A DNA stretch of 64,000 nt from positions 1,488,001 to 1,552,000 of the forward strand of contig JACDTU010000004.1 in the NCBI GenBank assembly GCA_022376465.1, written 5' to 3'. This stretch comes from Cubamyces lactineus. Lineage: Eukaryota; Basidiomycota; Agaricomycetes; Polyporales; Polyporaceae. A program made the position numbers and the translations under genes. The notes under the pieces are model-generated. The model was not told the DNA's origin. It saw only the letters and a list, made by a program, of their open reading frames with translations, and made no database searches. Every line of letters begins with the position of its first letter. Position 1 is the stretch's first letter. Shown piece after piece: positions 39,698-50,269 of this stretch.

Positions 39698-40434
39698 TGA
39701 TATTCCAAGCGAGAGGCGTGACTGGCAATACGAGCAGGAGCGTTGCTGAAGTCTAGAGATGGGTCTGAGGACCTATTGTCCCGCAAGGATGCTACCTGGG
39801 AGACGCGTACTGGACGCGTAAACGCGTGAGGTCACAGTTACGTCACGCATGATGGGCCCGTGAGATTCTCTTTTTGTTTTCTCCTTCCAGTCTTCCGTGG
39901 GTTACGGTAGGTATCCTGATTCACAGTGCTACTGCTACTTTACACGCAATGCTTCAACTTGATCAGCCGTCTTCAGGGCGAAAGCCTGCGGGGTTTCATT
40001 TGACTCTATATCATTGAACTTCCTGTACTTGTATCCCGCGCGTACCTAATACATGCGCGACGTTGCTAAATCTCTCGTTGGTTGGCGATTGCGAGTCTGT
40101 CCGTAGCCAATGTTGTCTGCATGCAAGGGCTCGGTGTGCGTCTGACCCGCGTTAGGCCCGCGGGGGTGTCGAACTGGTTGTTCAGTCTCTCCCATTGTCA
40201 AGATATGTATTCAAGGAGGTGCCAGCGCGCTGCGAGCGCGCTGTTGCGGCTGGCCGTGAGATCTCGGAACCGATCGCGCCTCGGACGCCTGGCAGCGATG
40301 TCCTGGCAGTCTCTTCCGTCGGGATTGAGTCTGGCTGCGTCCGCACCATCCAGTACCCCGTCTTCCACCCAGGTCCTCCAAGGACTTGGGGAGCATCATT
40401 CTCATAACCCACCTGTCCAGTCACTCGAGCTTCC
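39698..40434. other. Divergent intergenic region, 737 bp
   Basis: Shared upstream region of the F-box gene (-) and the ceramide glucosyltransferase gene (+). Apart from the ACGCGT cluster and a CRE-like site listed separately, I see no gene. Confidence 0.55.
39803..39845. promoter_or_regulatory. Triple ACGCGT (MCB) cluster and TTACGTCA site
   Basis: ACGCGT occurs at 39803-39808, 39814-39819 and 39822-39827, three copies in 25 bp. TTACGTCA, a bZIP/CRE-like site, follows at 39838-39845. The cluster is 106-130 bp upstream of the F-box gene start and over 600 bp from the divergent gene, so it probably serves the F-box gene. Clustered ACGCGT is the known target of the G1/S factor MBF in yeasts. 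Confidence 0.55.
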
Positions 40435-41937
40435 ATGGCTATAGCGGACCCCGATTCCGAACCCCGAAGCATGCTCAAGCTCACCCTAGCATCTGCCAGT
40501 GTTGTCTGGTACGCTGTTCTGTGGAGTATCGGTATCGTCGGCTGTGTGGCTGCGTGAGTTCAGTCTTCACATATGTCCTGAATATGCCTCATCTTCTGCC
40601 TGCCGCAGTCGGAAGCGGTATAGGTTGCGACCGCGATCCCCTTTGGCGTCGGCACCCGCGACAGCAGTTCCCGGTGTATCTATTGTACGACCCCTCAAAG
40701 GCCTTGACACGAACTTGTACGAGAACCTAGAATCCACATTTACACAAGAGTATGCAAACTACGAAATATTCTTCTGCGTTGATGACGAAGACGATCAGGC
40801 GTTGACTGTCGTCCGAGACTTGATGGCCAAGTATCCTAGTGTTGCCGCGCATATTGCTATACGTATGTGACACACTCTGTTGAATCAGATGCACTTTGCT
40901 TAAATCACCCTGTAGGAAACGGGGTCACCGCGGGCGTAAATCCCAAGGTCAATAACCTAATGTCCGCCTACCACCAAGCCGCCCATGATATCTTGTGGGT
41001 TCTAGATTCAAATGTGATGGTCGACCCAGGAACCCTGGCCAGGGCTGTCGACATCTTGAACCCTCCATCTAGCGCTTCCCACCCTCCACGCCGTCGCATT
41101 GGAGTAGTACATCACGTCCCATACGCTTGGGTCACAAAGCATACTCTCGGCTCGCGCGTCGAGGAGGCATTCCTCAATACCAACCACGCCAAGATGTATA
41201 TCGCGATCAATACGGTAGCGGTCGACTCTTGCGTCGTCGGCAAGTCGTGTCTGTACCGCAAGTCCGACCTAGAGCGCGTCGACGGATCGCTGAGGCCCAT
41301 TCCAAATGCTGACGCAGGCGGTTGTCAACCTGGAGAGCGCGGTTTGGCTGCGTTTGGACGGTTCCTGGCCGAAGACAACATGATCGCCAGTGCCTTGTGG
41401 CACGAGCTCGGCCTGAGGCATGACCTCTCCTGCGATGTGGCGAAGAACGCGGTCGGGAACATGTCGCTCGTGGACTATATTGCGCGGCGCATTCGCTGGG
41501 TGCGCGTGCGCAAGCGCATGGTTCTGGCTGCGACTCTCATCGAACCGTTGACTGAATCTGTCTTGGTCGGCTGCCTCGCCTCGCTTGGCCTGCGCTACCT
41601 TCTTGGTATTCCGCCATGGCTCTTCCTTCCTGTGCATTTCCTCGTCTGGCTATTTATCGACATGGACGTCTTCGCCTCTCTCGCGGGCCATCCCGTACCT
41701 AGCTCTATGCGGTGGCAGTTCCTCAGTGCATGGGCCGCACGCGAGCTCATGGCGCTCCCGATATGGTCCATGGCTATTGTTGGAAGTGAGGTGGAATGGA
41801 GGGGAAAGCGATACGAAGTAATGCAAAACGGTGAAGTGAGGAGGGCGAGTGACGGTCGTAGCGGGGTGACTGGTTGGTTTCTCCGGTGGAGGCGGAAGGA
41901 TACTGACTATTACGAACCTTTGGAGACGCGAGAATGA
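40435..41937 (+). CDS. Ceramide glucosyltransferase (GT21)
   Basis: Makes glucosylceramide from UDP-glucose and ceramide at the Golgi/ER membrane. The N-terminal signal-anchor is LASASVVWYAVLWSIGIVGC. Catalytic landmarks of GT21: GVSIVRPLKGLDTNLYENLE, D1 in FFCVDDEDD, D2 in WVLDSNVMVDP, D3 in FLAEDNMIA, and the (Q/R)xxRW motif in RRIRWVRVRKRM. Two to three C-terminal membrane segments follow (PWLFLPVHFLVWLFIDMDVF). The protein ends DTDYYEPLETRE. Two introns: about 40553-40609 and 40863-40917. The ATG at 40435 gives the full anchor. Fungal GCS is often linked to hyphal growth and defensin sensitivity (family knowledge). Confidence 0.9.
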
Positions 41938-42902
41938 AGTTGCTTCGAATATGCGTTCGTTCTCAGGGCGGCGAGGCCGTGCATCTCTTGGTAATACTAA
42001 TGGACGCTGGTTTTCACGTGGTTAGTGCGCAGGTTGGCATGCTGGCGACAGGTGACTTGTTGCACTCCGCGGCGGATCTATGGGCTCATGTTGAGTAGCC
42101 TTCTTCTATCTGGTATCTACGATGAGAGAATCATCATAGGTATGGCGTCGAGCAATGTCATGGTTGTCTTTGAACTGGCTGATCAAGTGCAAACAGACTG
42201 CGTACATCTGATACCCTCCTGAGGGTATTTGATGCATTCATCCTTGCAGTACACACCATATATTGGATAAGCGCGATGAGTCACGCAGAGGACATAACGC
42301 ACTCAATCTCTCTTAATGCTATCAATTGGAAGAGAACCTTCACTGTGTCTCCTAGACCCCTGTCGACTCGCCTGCCGAAGGGTGTGCAAGCGTCAGTATG
42401 TAGGCAGTGCATCGTTCTTTGAAGGTTGATTTTGACAGAGTTCATAGATGCCATCTGTACGAGGTTCGCACCGGGCTACTAGTATGGGCGCTGCTGCTTT
42501 CTACGCCGTCATGGGGCAATACGCCCGAGGTTCGTGAACGCTGACCTCGGCGATTCGAGCGGACCAAACAGTTCGAACCAGTGTGTTTGATCGCAAGAAC
42601 CACTATGACTGTGATGGGATGTTTGATTATGTTCAGCACGAGTCGTGGGTGCTGCGCGTGAACATCCGTACAGCTCACTCATTTGCGGAGTTGAGGCCCT
42701 TCTTGTCCTTCGTTGGCTGTCATGCCGCCCAAGGGCTTCTCATCCGCTGTGCTTGGTAGGTAGAAACGCCCCTGGTACCCATCCATCTCGCTCATAAGAA
42801 GAATGTGAAACGTAGAGAATATCGAGCGTCCCCCCCCCCCCTGCGATACGTATCCTACCCACAAGTGTTTCCCCTCATTTCCACCATCGCGCGTCGCCTC
42901 CG
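41938..42902. other. Intergenic region, 965 bp, with poly(C) tract
   Basis: Less GC-rich than the flanking genes. I see no gene; the short frames lack domains. A run of 12 C occurs at 42830-42841, about 60 bp before the ATG of the DUF6534 gene. Confidence 0.55.
42830..42841 (+). repeat. Poly(C) homopolymer, 12 nt
   Basis: Uninterrupted run of C in the proximal upstream region of the DUF6534 gene. Its length may be uncertain or polymorphic. Confidence 0.7.
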
Positions 42903-45015
42903 ATGAGCGAAATATACCTCAACAATACCTTTGGTGCCATGCTCTTGAGTGCGTGCGGTGCTTCCGTTGTGAGATGTTGGTCATTCTCTGATAGATGGTC
43001 AAGGTGTCGTGCTCACGGGATGGTGTGTACTACGCCCGCGTCGTCTGTTTAGGATGCACCGAAACGAATATTTCTTCATAGTATGTATGGCGTGACTACT
43101 ACGCAGACTTACACCTACTTCGTGATGTCGGGATCGGCGACGGACAACAAATACCTTCGAATGTTGGCAAGTGGCATATTCTCTCTTTCACGTAGCTGGC
43201 TCTCATATTTCGAACACTTTCAGATATTCTTCTTATGGTAGGGGTGCACGATTGTCCGCCTGTATGAGACGATATTAAGTCGACTGGGCAGGGTACTTGA
43301 CACATTCCATACGGGCGTTATCACGGGCGCGGCGTATACGTACCTTGTCACGGACTTCGGCAATCTTCTTGCAGCTTCGCGACCTACGTGGTATGTTGTG
43401 TTGAGCCACCGAAGTGACACTTGATGCATCGGTCTGACCGTGGCATTCTTCGTACAGGACCGTCTTTGTAAGTAGTGAGCTGCTGATCCGTCGCGTCGAC
43501 ACCAACGCCTGAATTCAATCACACGCGAATGCAGCCTGCCACTGTTATATGCTCAGTAGGTGTAATTCATAACGTTTTGCATTGAGACGATCTAATCAAC
43601 GTGCGGAGGACAGGGGCTGAATAACGGTCTCGTACGCGGGTGAGTTACGGACGACACCACAAGCCCTGTCATATTTGACCGAAAATTATCCAAAGGGTTC
43701 TGTGTTATCGAGTATGGCGCCGTAAGTAAACTTTGGTTCAATGTGACTCGGATTGGTACCGACGGTATTTCAGTCAGCGGAAGCAATTGGTTGCTGCTCA
43801 TTGCATTCGTAAGGCTTCTACATTTTACTACGCTTGTTGGCATGCGTCTGACGTCGATCACTTACAGGGAACGCCTGTGCTTGTGACAATGGGTCCGTGG
43901 TTTGGGTTCGGAGAGTGAATTTTCAGCTGACATATGCTACTGCCTTCAGCTAGCACTTTCGGTGAGTCTCGATGCAACAACCCCACCGGTGCGATGTACT
44001 GACCCGTCGCCAATACTGTCAGCTTACGCAATCGTGGGGTATGTAATGGTCACCGAAGTCACTGTCAGTCTTCATTGACACCTCCGATAGTAGTATCCAC
44101 ATCAAGACATGGTTAGATCTGTATAAAATATCGGTCGGTCAATCACGATGTCCGTATAGGCTGAATGCTCATCCGGCAGCCGATATAGTGGCTACTCGTC
44201 TTTAGCTTCGCATGGAGTATGGCTGCCGATGTGATCATATCGGCGTCTCTGTATGCTCTGCTTGCCGTACGGAAGACCGGCTTTCCAAGGTATACTAGTA
44301 GTGAATGCTAGGGAGTTCAGTTGGCTTAGCGGGCTCGACAGCTCCGATAACATCATCCGAAAACTTATCATATATTCGGTGAATACCGGCGCAGTCAGCA
44401 GGTACGTACTTTGTTCATTGGTCGTGCGGTGTTTGGGTCAAGATCTGAACAATTGAGCCTAGTCTTTGTGCATTATTGTGCCTTGTTACCGTACGTAATT
44501 CACGTCAAACACGGAACTGCGGGCCATCTCAGATATCTCCTTCATGCAGTACGTGACAATGCAGCAGTACTTCGTATTTATGCCATTCTACTGCCTCTAC
44601 CCGAAGCGTAAGTGCAGCCACTGAGTTACCTAGCAAAGTAACAATTCTGACATGATACACAGTCATTCTCAACTGCCTCCTCGCGACGTTGAATGGACGC
44701 CCGGCTCTGAAAGGACAGTTAGCTTCGACGATGGCTCCGAAGTCGGACACAGTGCGTCCTCTGGTTGTCGAGACTATGGCGCATGAGGACGTCGATTGCC
44801 ATGAGGAAAGTTTTGACAGAGTGCGTCTCTGGATCTTACCTGATAGGTCTATACTCGTTACATTGAGCTCACGGAAACCTCTTCAGACGTCCATAATCAA
44901 TATCGGACACGCGCCGCACACCGCTAAGATAAGTTCATGTCTGCAAAGTAGTCGGGCACGCCTTGAGACCCTGGTGAGTAGTGGTTTCATAGTAGAATAT
45001 TCCAGCCCACACTGA
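42903..45015 (+). CDS. DUF6534-type seven-helix membrane protein, many small exons
   Basis: Not visible as a long frame; it appears only when exons are joined. Start MSEIYLNNTFGAMLLSACGA, then MYGVTTTQTYTYFVMSGS, YLRMLIFFLWVLDTFHTGVI, TYLVTDFGNLLAASRPTW, GLNNGLVRGVLCYRVWRLSG, SNWLLLIAFGTPVLVTM, ASTFAYAIVGYVMVTEVT, TWLDLYKIS, WLLVFSFAWSMAADVIISAS, NIIRKLIIYSVNTGAVSSLC and CLYPKLILNCLLATLNGRPA. This matches the Agaricomycete DUF6534 family of seven-helix proteins of unknown function. Exons of 14 nt (43224-43237) and 12 nt (43950-43961) are needed, plus a GC-AG intron at 43167-43223. Two junctions, between exon 1 (ends about 42968) and the exon at 43082, and near 43468-43612, do not resolve cleanly, so a small lesion or an unseen microexon is possible. 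The 3' end is approximate. Confidence 0.65.
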
Positions 45016-45479
45016 CCTCATCGCCAAGGATGTATCCGCAGTATGACTGCCACTACGATAGTCTGGATCATGCGGACGAGGACTCATCCCCTGCTTCCTG
45101 CATCCCGAGTACATCACCTGTTGTAGACATTTCTGCGGATTCATCAGGAGGCGGTGTACCCTACCTGGACGTTACTTTCTACCACAATGTATATATTATC
45201 ATGAATGTATCGGAATGTCTCCCGTAGCTAGGCTTGCAGGAGGTGACCACCGCCCGCGTTAGGCTTTGGGCGTCAAGGCCGTTGGACAATAAAGCCAAAC
45301 AACACCGATCACTACTGCAGTGTGCAGGCGGGGACGGAGCGCTCTGTAGTGAAGCTCAATAGTCCAGTGTAATCTCCGTTGCAGCACTCGCGACTCTGGG
45401 ATCTCGCAACAAGCCCACTATCACTTCATCTGACGACTCTCTTGGGACACCGTCAGCACACGCAACTTCTCTCTCATCC
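45016..45479. other. Intergenic region, 464 bp
   Basis: 3' region of the DUF6534 gene and promoter of the Sec3 gene. No other feature seen. Confidence 0.55.
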
Positions 45480-48400
45480 ATGGCGGACAACGATTCTGTC
45501 CGCCAGAGAATCGTCTCTTCCGTATTCACCAAGCTGAGTGATGAAAGCTATGTGGCACACTTGAAGATATGGGAGGAGGCTCCTGCAGACGAGGGTGGCA
45601 AGAAGCCTCGCTACATAATCATATCGCGTACGTCTCTTCTATACGGTGAACGTTTGCCGTAGGGCCGACAGGCCGACACCACGAAATGGACAGAGGCCAA
45701 CAATGGACAAGGCTTTATCCATAAGTCCAAGCTCAATACCAATGGCTCCTTCTCTGTAGGAAAGACTTGGAGAGTATCCGAACTGCGAGGGCTTGAAGTA
45801 CTGAACGTAAGTGTTATGAGCTCGTTTGTGTATGAGATGTCTCAAGCTAAGCGGTCCGTAGCCTCTTGCGTTCAATATCACCATGTCTCGGACCTATCGG
45901 TGGCAAACAGAGAACCAGAACGATCAAAGTAGCTTCCTCTCCTCTTTGGTACAACTGTTTCGTACGGTTATGGGCGGAAATGCGCCACTAGAACTAGTGG
46001 GAGTGCGTGAACCTGGCGAAGCATGTATGTTTCCCCTTCGGTCATTGAGATATACCCGTTCGAGCATTCCTCACCAGCATCAAGGCCACCGCCGCTTGCG
46101 TTCTCGCGTATGGAACGGGCGCCCACGCCGACAGGGAGTGCGCCTTTGCCCCCTGCTTCTCCGCGCCGTCCCATAGCCAACGGGTACGCGGAATCGCCCA
46201 AGGCAAACGGCCGTACCAGTGGAACATCTTCATATGCGCCTACAACGCCGGGTCCCCGATCATCTTCCCGACCGAGAAGACCACGCAGTCCCCCGCGCGC
46301 TGATTCCCCTGATTCTTCGAGGCCGTCTGTCATGCCTGTCCCAGAAAGATCAGGGACACCCGTGCGCAACCGTCCTTCCACACCATCCCGCGAGCCAATG
46401 GCTCCTCCCAGTGCACTACGTCCACGACATGCCCGCCTTCCGTCTAACGCAGACACCTCTAGTAGAACATCCACCTCTACGTCTAGTCAAGTGCCCTCAA
46501 TAGCCCTGCCTGCCACCCCCGCCTCTACGCAGTCGGATAGCCTGAAGCCATATGGCGATTACGCGAATGGACATTCGACTACCAGAGGTTCTCTGGACAT
46601 CCCCACCAGATCGGCTTCACCTGCATCATCTATCATGCAACCGTCGCCTCGGTCGGCATACGGTGACCCGGTACCTAAGCCTACCCCTGCTCCCTCTATC
46701 CCGCCGACAGTCCCCATACAACGCTCACGTACGCCCAACGGTGCTCCCGCTGCTCCCCCACAAATAAGGCGTGAGAATACCAGGGTATCCTTCTTTGACC
46801 CTGCCAACCAGGCGACTCTCAACCGAGTACTTTCCGGCGACGCGATGCTTCACGAAGAAGTCGACGGCGACGGTGACGGGATTGCAGAGGTCGAAGATGA
46901 AAGCGCTCAAGCGACGCTGCAGAGCGTGGAAGAAATGTTGGAAGGATATGAGTGGGCGAGCGACGACATCCTGGGTCGCAGGGCGTTGAGTGGAACCGCT
47001 GAACAAATCGAAGCGAGGTTACTCGATGAGCTGATGGCCCTGGACAAGGTGATAGAATTTCTGTCCAGCTGGAAATGAAATGCTTCAACTGATTTCTGTA
47101 ACATAGGCCAACATTCATTCCTTCATCGAGTCGGACGACCGAGTGCTCACCGTGCTCAAATACCTAGACGATGCCATAACAGAGCTAGACACAATGCAGA
47201 GCGTCGTCTCGTCTTACAAAATTCATCTCAACGTAAGCGTCTTAACAGACCATCATCACATTTCATTGCACTCATATGCGTTATACAGGCTGTCAGCGAC
47301 GACATTGCATACATCCAAGGTCAGGGCCGCGGTCTCCAGGTTCAAACGCAAAATCAACGGGCACTCTTGAACGAGCTTGAGGAGTTGCTGGTCAGTCGTG
47401 CTGAGATGCCGACGAGGAGATATCACTCATGCGCAGTGACAGCAAACTGTCCAAGTGGACAGCGACGCATTGTTGGCGCTAACGCAAGAGTCGCTGGAGC
47501 ACGCAACCAGTATCAAGAAACTCGAGGCGTCCGCCACAGAGCTTTACAAGGCGTTGCTCGCGGGGCGCGATCGCGGTCAGTTGACATGCACAGCCCCCAA
47601 GCTCACGTCCAAGCTGACAGCACTGAATCGTATCGTTAGACATGGCTGCAACGATGGAGCGTCTGGACGAGTACAAGAAGTACAATGCGCAGTTCTGCAA
47701 ACGTGTCCTGGACTATCTTTCCATCATGTTCACAGCTCAGGTATGCTGCAATCGGCTCGTGTCAGTGTATCTACGCTCATTCCAACGACCACTGTAGGGC
47801 AAAATGCTCTTAGGCGACAACAATGGCATTGTGAAGTCACCGAGGGGTCGTCCTGCGATCAAGGACCACAGGGCCCTCGAGACATACCTAGAGAGATATC
47901 GTGGTATTCTCCTATACCTGAAGGAGATGGACGAGAGCGCATATGCGAAACTATGCGCCGTGAGTATAGATCATGTTTCGACCACTCGTGTCATCTGCTC
48001 ATCATGAAACAGGCCTACTTCTCTGCGGTCAGCGAACTGCATGCCATGCAAGTCAAAGCCCTACTCTCGGCCTATGGCGCACTGGTGAAGAAGGCGCCTG
48101 CGGAGGAGGAAACAGAAGGTAAAGTCGCCCGTTCGTAGAGGGATTTGACATATTTACTGAATTAACACGCAGGCTTCAGTGGAATCACACCGACAAGCAA
48201 CGCTTCAAAAGCTGCCCAGGGCATGCGTCGAGCAGGCACAATCGTCCGTTCTCCACTAGAAAGTCGACGGGAACGACGAGAAGCTGGAGATGGAGAGCTC
48301 CGCGCCGCTGAGGTGTGAATATCGTCACTCTCCCGTCCTTCAGCAGCTCATTGGTTCTGCGTAGGCCCTCAGTATGGTCTTGGAGCAACTTGCGGGCACG

Positions 48401-49783
48401 ATCTATGCCGAGGAGGAGTGGATCTCTCATTTCCTTCAGATTGACGATGCTGCAAAGACGTTTGCGGATCATATGGGCTTGGAGAACTACTTCCGTCGCC
48501 AGGCTGCGCGTTGGGTAGGTCTTAGTCAAGCGACGATGAAGCTAGTCCGTGGGGCCATGGACCTGATCTTCGGCTTCCTGCCGATGGAACTGAAGACATG
48601 GCTGGACAACGCCATGGCACGGGACAGCCTGTGAGAGCCATTCACTCTAGCTACTCAAGTCTCTCGCTGACAGTGTTTTACAGACAAGTGGTGGGCATGC
48701 TTGCATCGCTGGAACGTTTCCAATTCGACGCTGAGGAGCGTGGCAATGCGTTCTTCCTCGGGCTGCTGGAGAAGCAGCACATGCGCCTGAAGGCTCTCCT
48801 TGAACGTCGTGTTGTACGTACACATGGTGCACCGTGCTATAATTCAGTCTGACCCATCCTTGCACAGAGCGATCACATCAAATCGATTGAGGAGACGAAG
48901 TTGACCAGCAAGAAACGCAAGGGCGTCGCTCCATTCATCAAATACTTCCCCACGTACATCAGTCGCGTTGAGTCCCAACTCATAGGCTCTGATACCCTCG
49001 AGATCCGGCAAAGTGTGGACGCTGGGTACGATAGGATAGTACAGGCCATGTTCGACGCCCTCAAACAAATGGCCAAGATGGATGGTGAAGGAGAGGACAA
49101 GGGTCAACTGAACTATCATGTCATCATCATCGGTATGTGTGATGCCTACTATTATTCTAAGCGGACATATACCTGATGGACCTTACGCAGAGAACATGCA
49201 TTACTTCGTCGCCGAGATCTCACAGATTGAGATAGGCTCAGTTGCAGCGTTCCTCAAGCGGGCGGAAGCGATCTACGAGGAGAACCTAAACGCCTACGTG
49301 AAGATTGTACTCCGCAGGCCGTTCTCCAAAATCATCGTAAGCCCAGGCATGAAAGAAACGGCGTGCGCTTGCTCATCTTTACCCCAGGAATACTTTGAAG
49401 GTGTTGAACGCCTCCTCAAGACGACTGCTCCATCCGAGATCGCGTCCAACAGCAGCTATTCGCGGTCCTCCCTCAAGAAAGTTGTCAAGGAGTACAACGC
49501 GAAGGACGTACGGAAGCATATCGACGCCCTGTTCAAGCGTGTAGAGAAGCACTTTACCGAGGCTTCCGAGAAAGCCACCACCGAAGAGACAAGCGCCAGT
49601 ACAGGCATCGCCCCCGGGACGGTCATGGTGGGCGTATGGAAAGCGTGCGAAGAGGAGCTGTTGAGGATCACCGAGTTGTTCAACAAGCGGATCAGCCAGT
49701 GCTACAAGGACACTGGGGTTACGTTGGAGTACTCTGCGTCCGACGTCGAAGCTGCTTTCAGGAGACACCGTGTCACCGCGTAG
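45480..49783 (+). CDS. SEC3: Exocyst complex component Sec3
   Basis: Exocyst subunit that marks sites of exocytosis at the plasma membrane. The N-terminal PH-like, PIP2-binding domain is spread over several exons (MADNDSVRQRIVSSVFTKLS; YVAHLKIWEEAP; TTKWTEANNGQGFIHKSKLN; LGL-type repeat KTWRVSELRGLEVLN; FNITMSRTYRWQTENQNDQS). A Pro/Ser-rich disordered block of about 250 residues follows. The helical exocyst core then begins (NRVLSGDAMLHEEVDGDG; LQSVEEMLEGYEWASDDILG; IEARLLDELMALDKANIHSF) and runs to the C-terminus, with ALSMVLEQLAGTIYAEEEWI, FIKYFPTYISRVESQLIGSD and the end VEAAFRRHRVTA at 49780. About 15 introns of 45-70 nt. ATG at 45480. All expected regions are present. Confidence 0.9.
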
Positions 49784-49968
49784 ATATAGTCGTTGTATAC
49801 CCCATTTTCGGAACCTTGGAGTAACTTATGAATTTCGTTGACATGCTCTCTCAATGCGGAGCTCGCCTCGTCGCGGCGCTCGGGTAAATAACCCGAGGTT
49901 CGAAGTAGGTTGGCAAATTTCGATTCTTCTGAGTATGTAGTTTGGATGTCTTCGGTTGTCTTGCTCAT
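49702..49968 (-). CDS. Possible small gene, 88 codons, unknown function
   Basis: ATG at 49966-49968 opens a frame MSKTTEDIQTTYSEESKFAN, continuing with LPERRDEASSALREHVNEIH and ending over the antisense of the last Sec3 codons. The composition up to about residue 50 looks like a soluble helical protein; beyond that it may be shadow sequence, and a splice donor could lie at CAAG/GTTCC near 49820. It would be divergent from the chromodomain gene, 301 bp apart. No family recognised. Confidence 0.25.
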   Translation of the reverse strand: MSKTTEDIQTTYSEESKFANLLRTSGYLPERRDEASSALREHVNEIHKLLQGSENGVYNDYIYAVTRCLLKAASTSDAEYSNVTPVSL

Positions 49969-50153
49969 GAAGATCCCGTAACACCCAGTGAGTCCGCTTC
50001 AAATTACCAAGAGGATCACCCCTCTGGGTCCGAAGCTTTGAACAAATTGGTTTTTGCAAGTACAGTACTCCAGCCTGGGCGGCGTATCCGACGGGACTCG
50101 GACTAGTGTACTCTTGCCGGGCCTGCGCGTGGTGGCTAAAGATATGGGCGTCT

Positions 50154-50169
50154 TATATAGGTCACGTGA
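50154..50169 (+). promoter_or_regulatory. TATATA element next to palindromic E-box TCACGTGA
   Basis: TATATA at 50154-50159 and TCACGTGA at 50162-50169 lie about 100-115 bp before the ATG of the chromodomain gene. TCACGTGA is the core bound by bHLH factors such as Cbf1. A GCGACCC triplet-like repeat follows at about 50177-50205. Position suggests a core promoter; not proven. Confidence 0.4.
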
Positions 50170-50269
50170 TATAGCCCCGCATCCCGCGACCCGCGACCCG
50201 CGCGTTGTTGTTTCGCGCGATCGTGTTGCTCTCGGCTTCTCTCCCAGCCTATGCTATCGCCTCCTCGCC

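Noticed and set aside
43592..43861. 89-codon minus-strand frame
   Set aside because: Lies opposite exons of the DUF6534 gene, which reads well on the plus strand.
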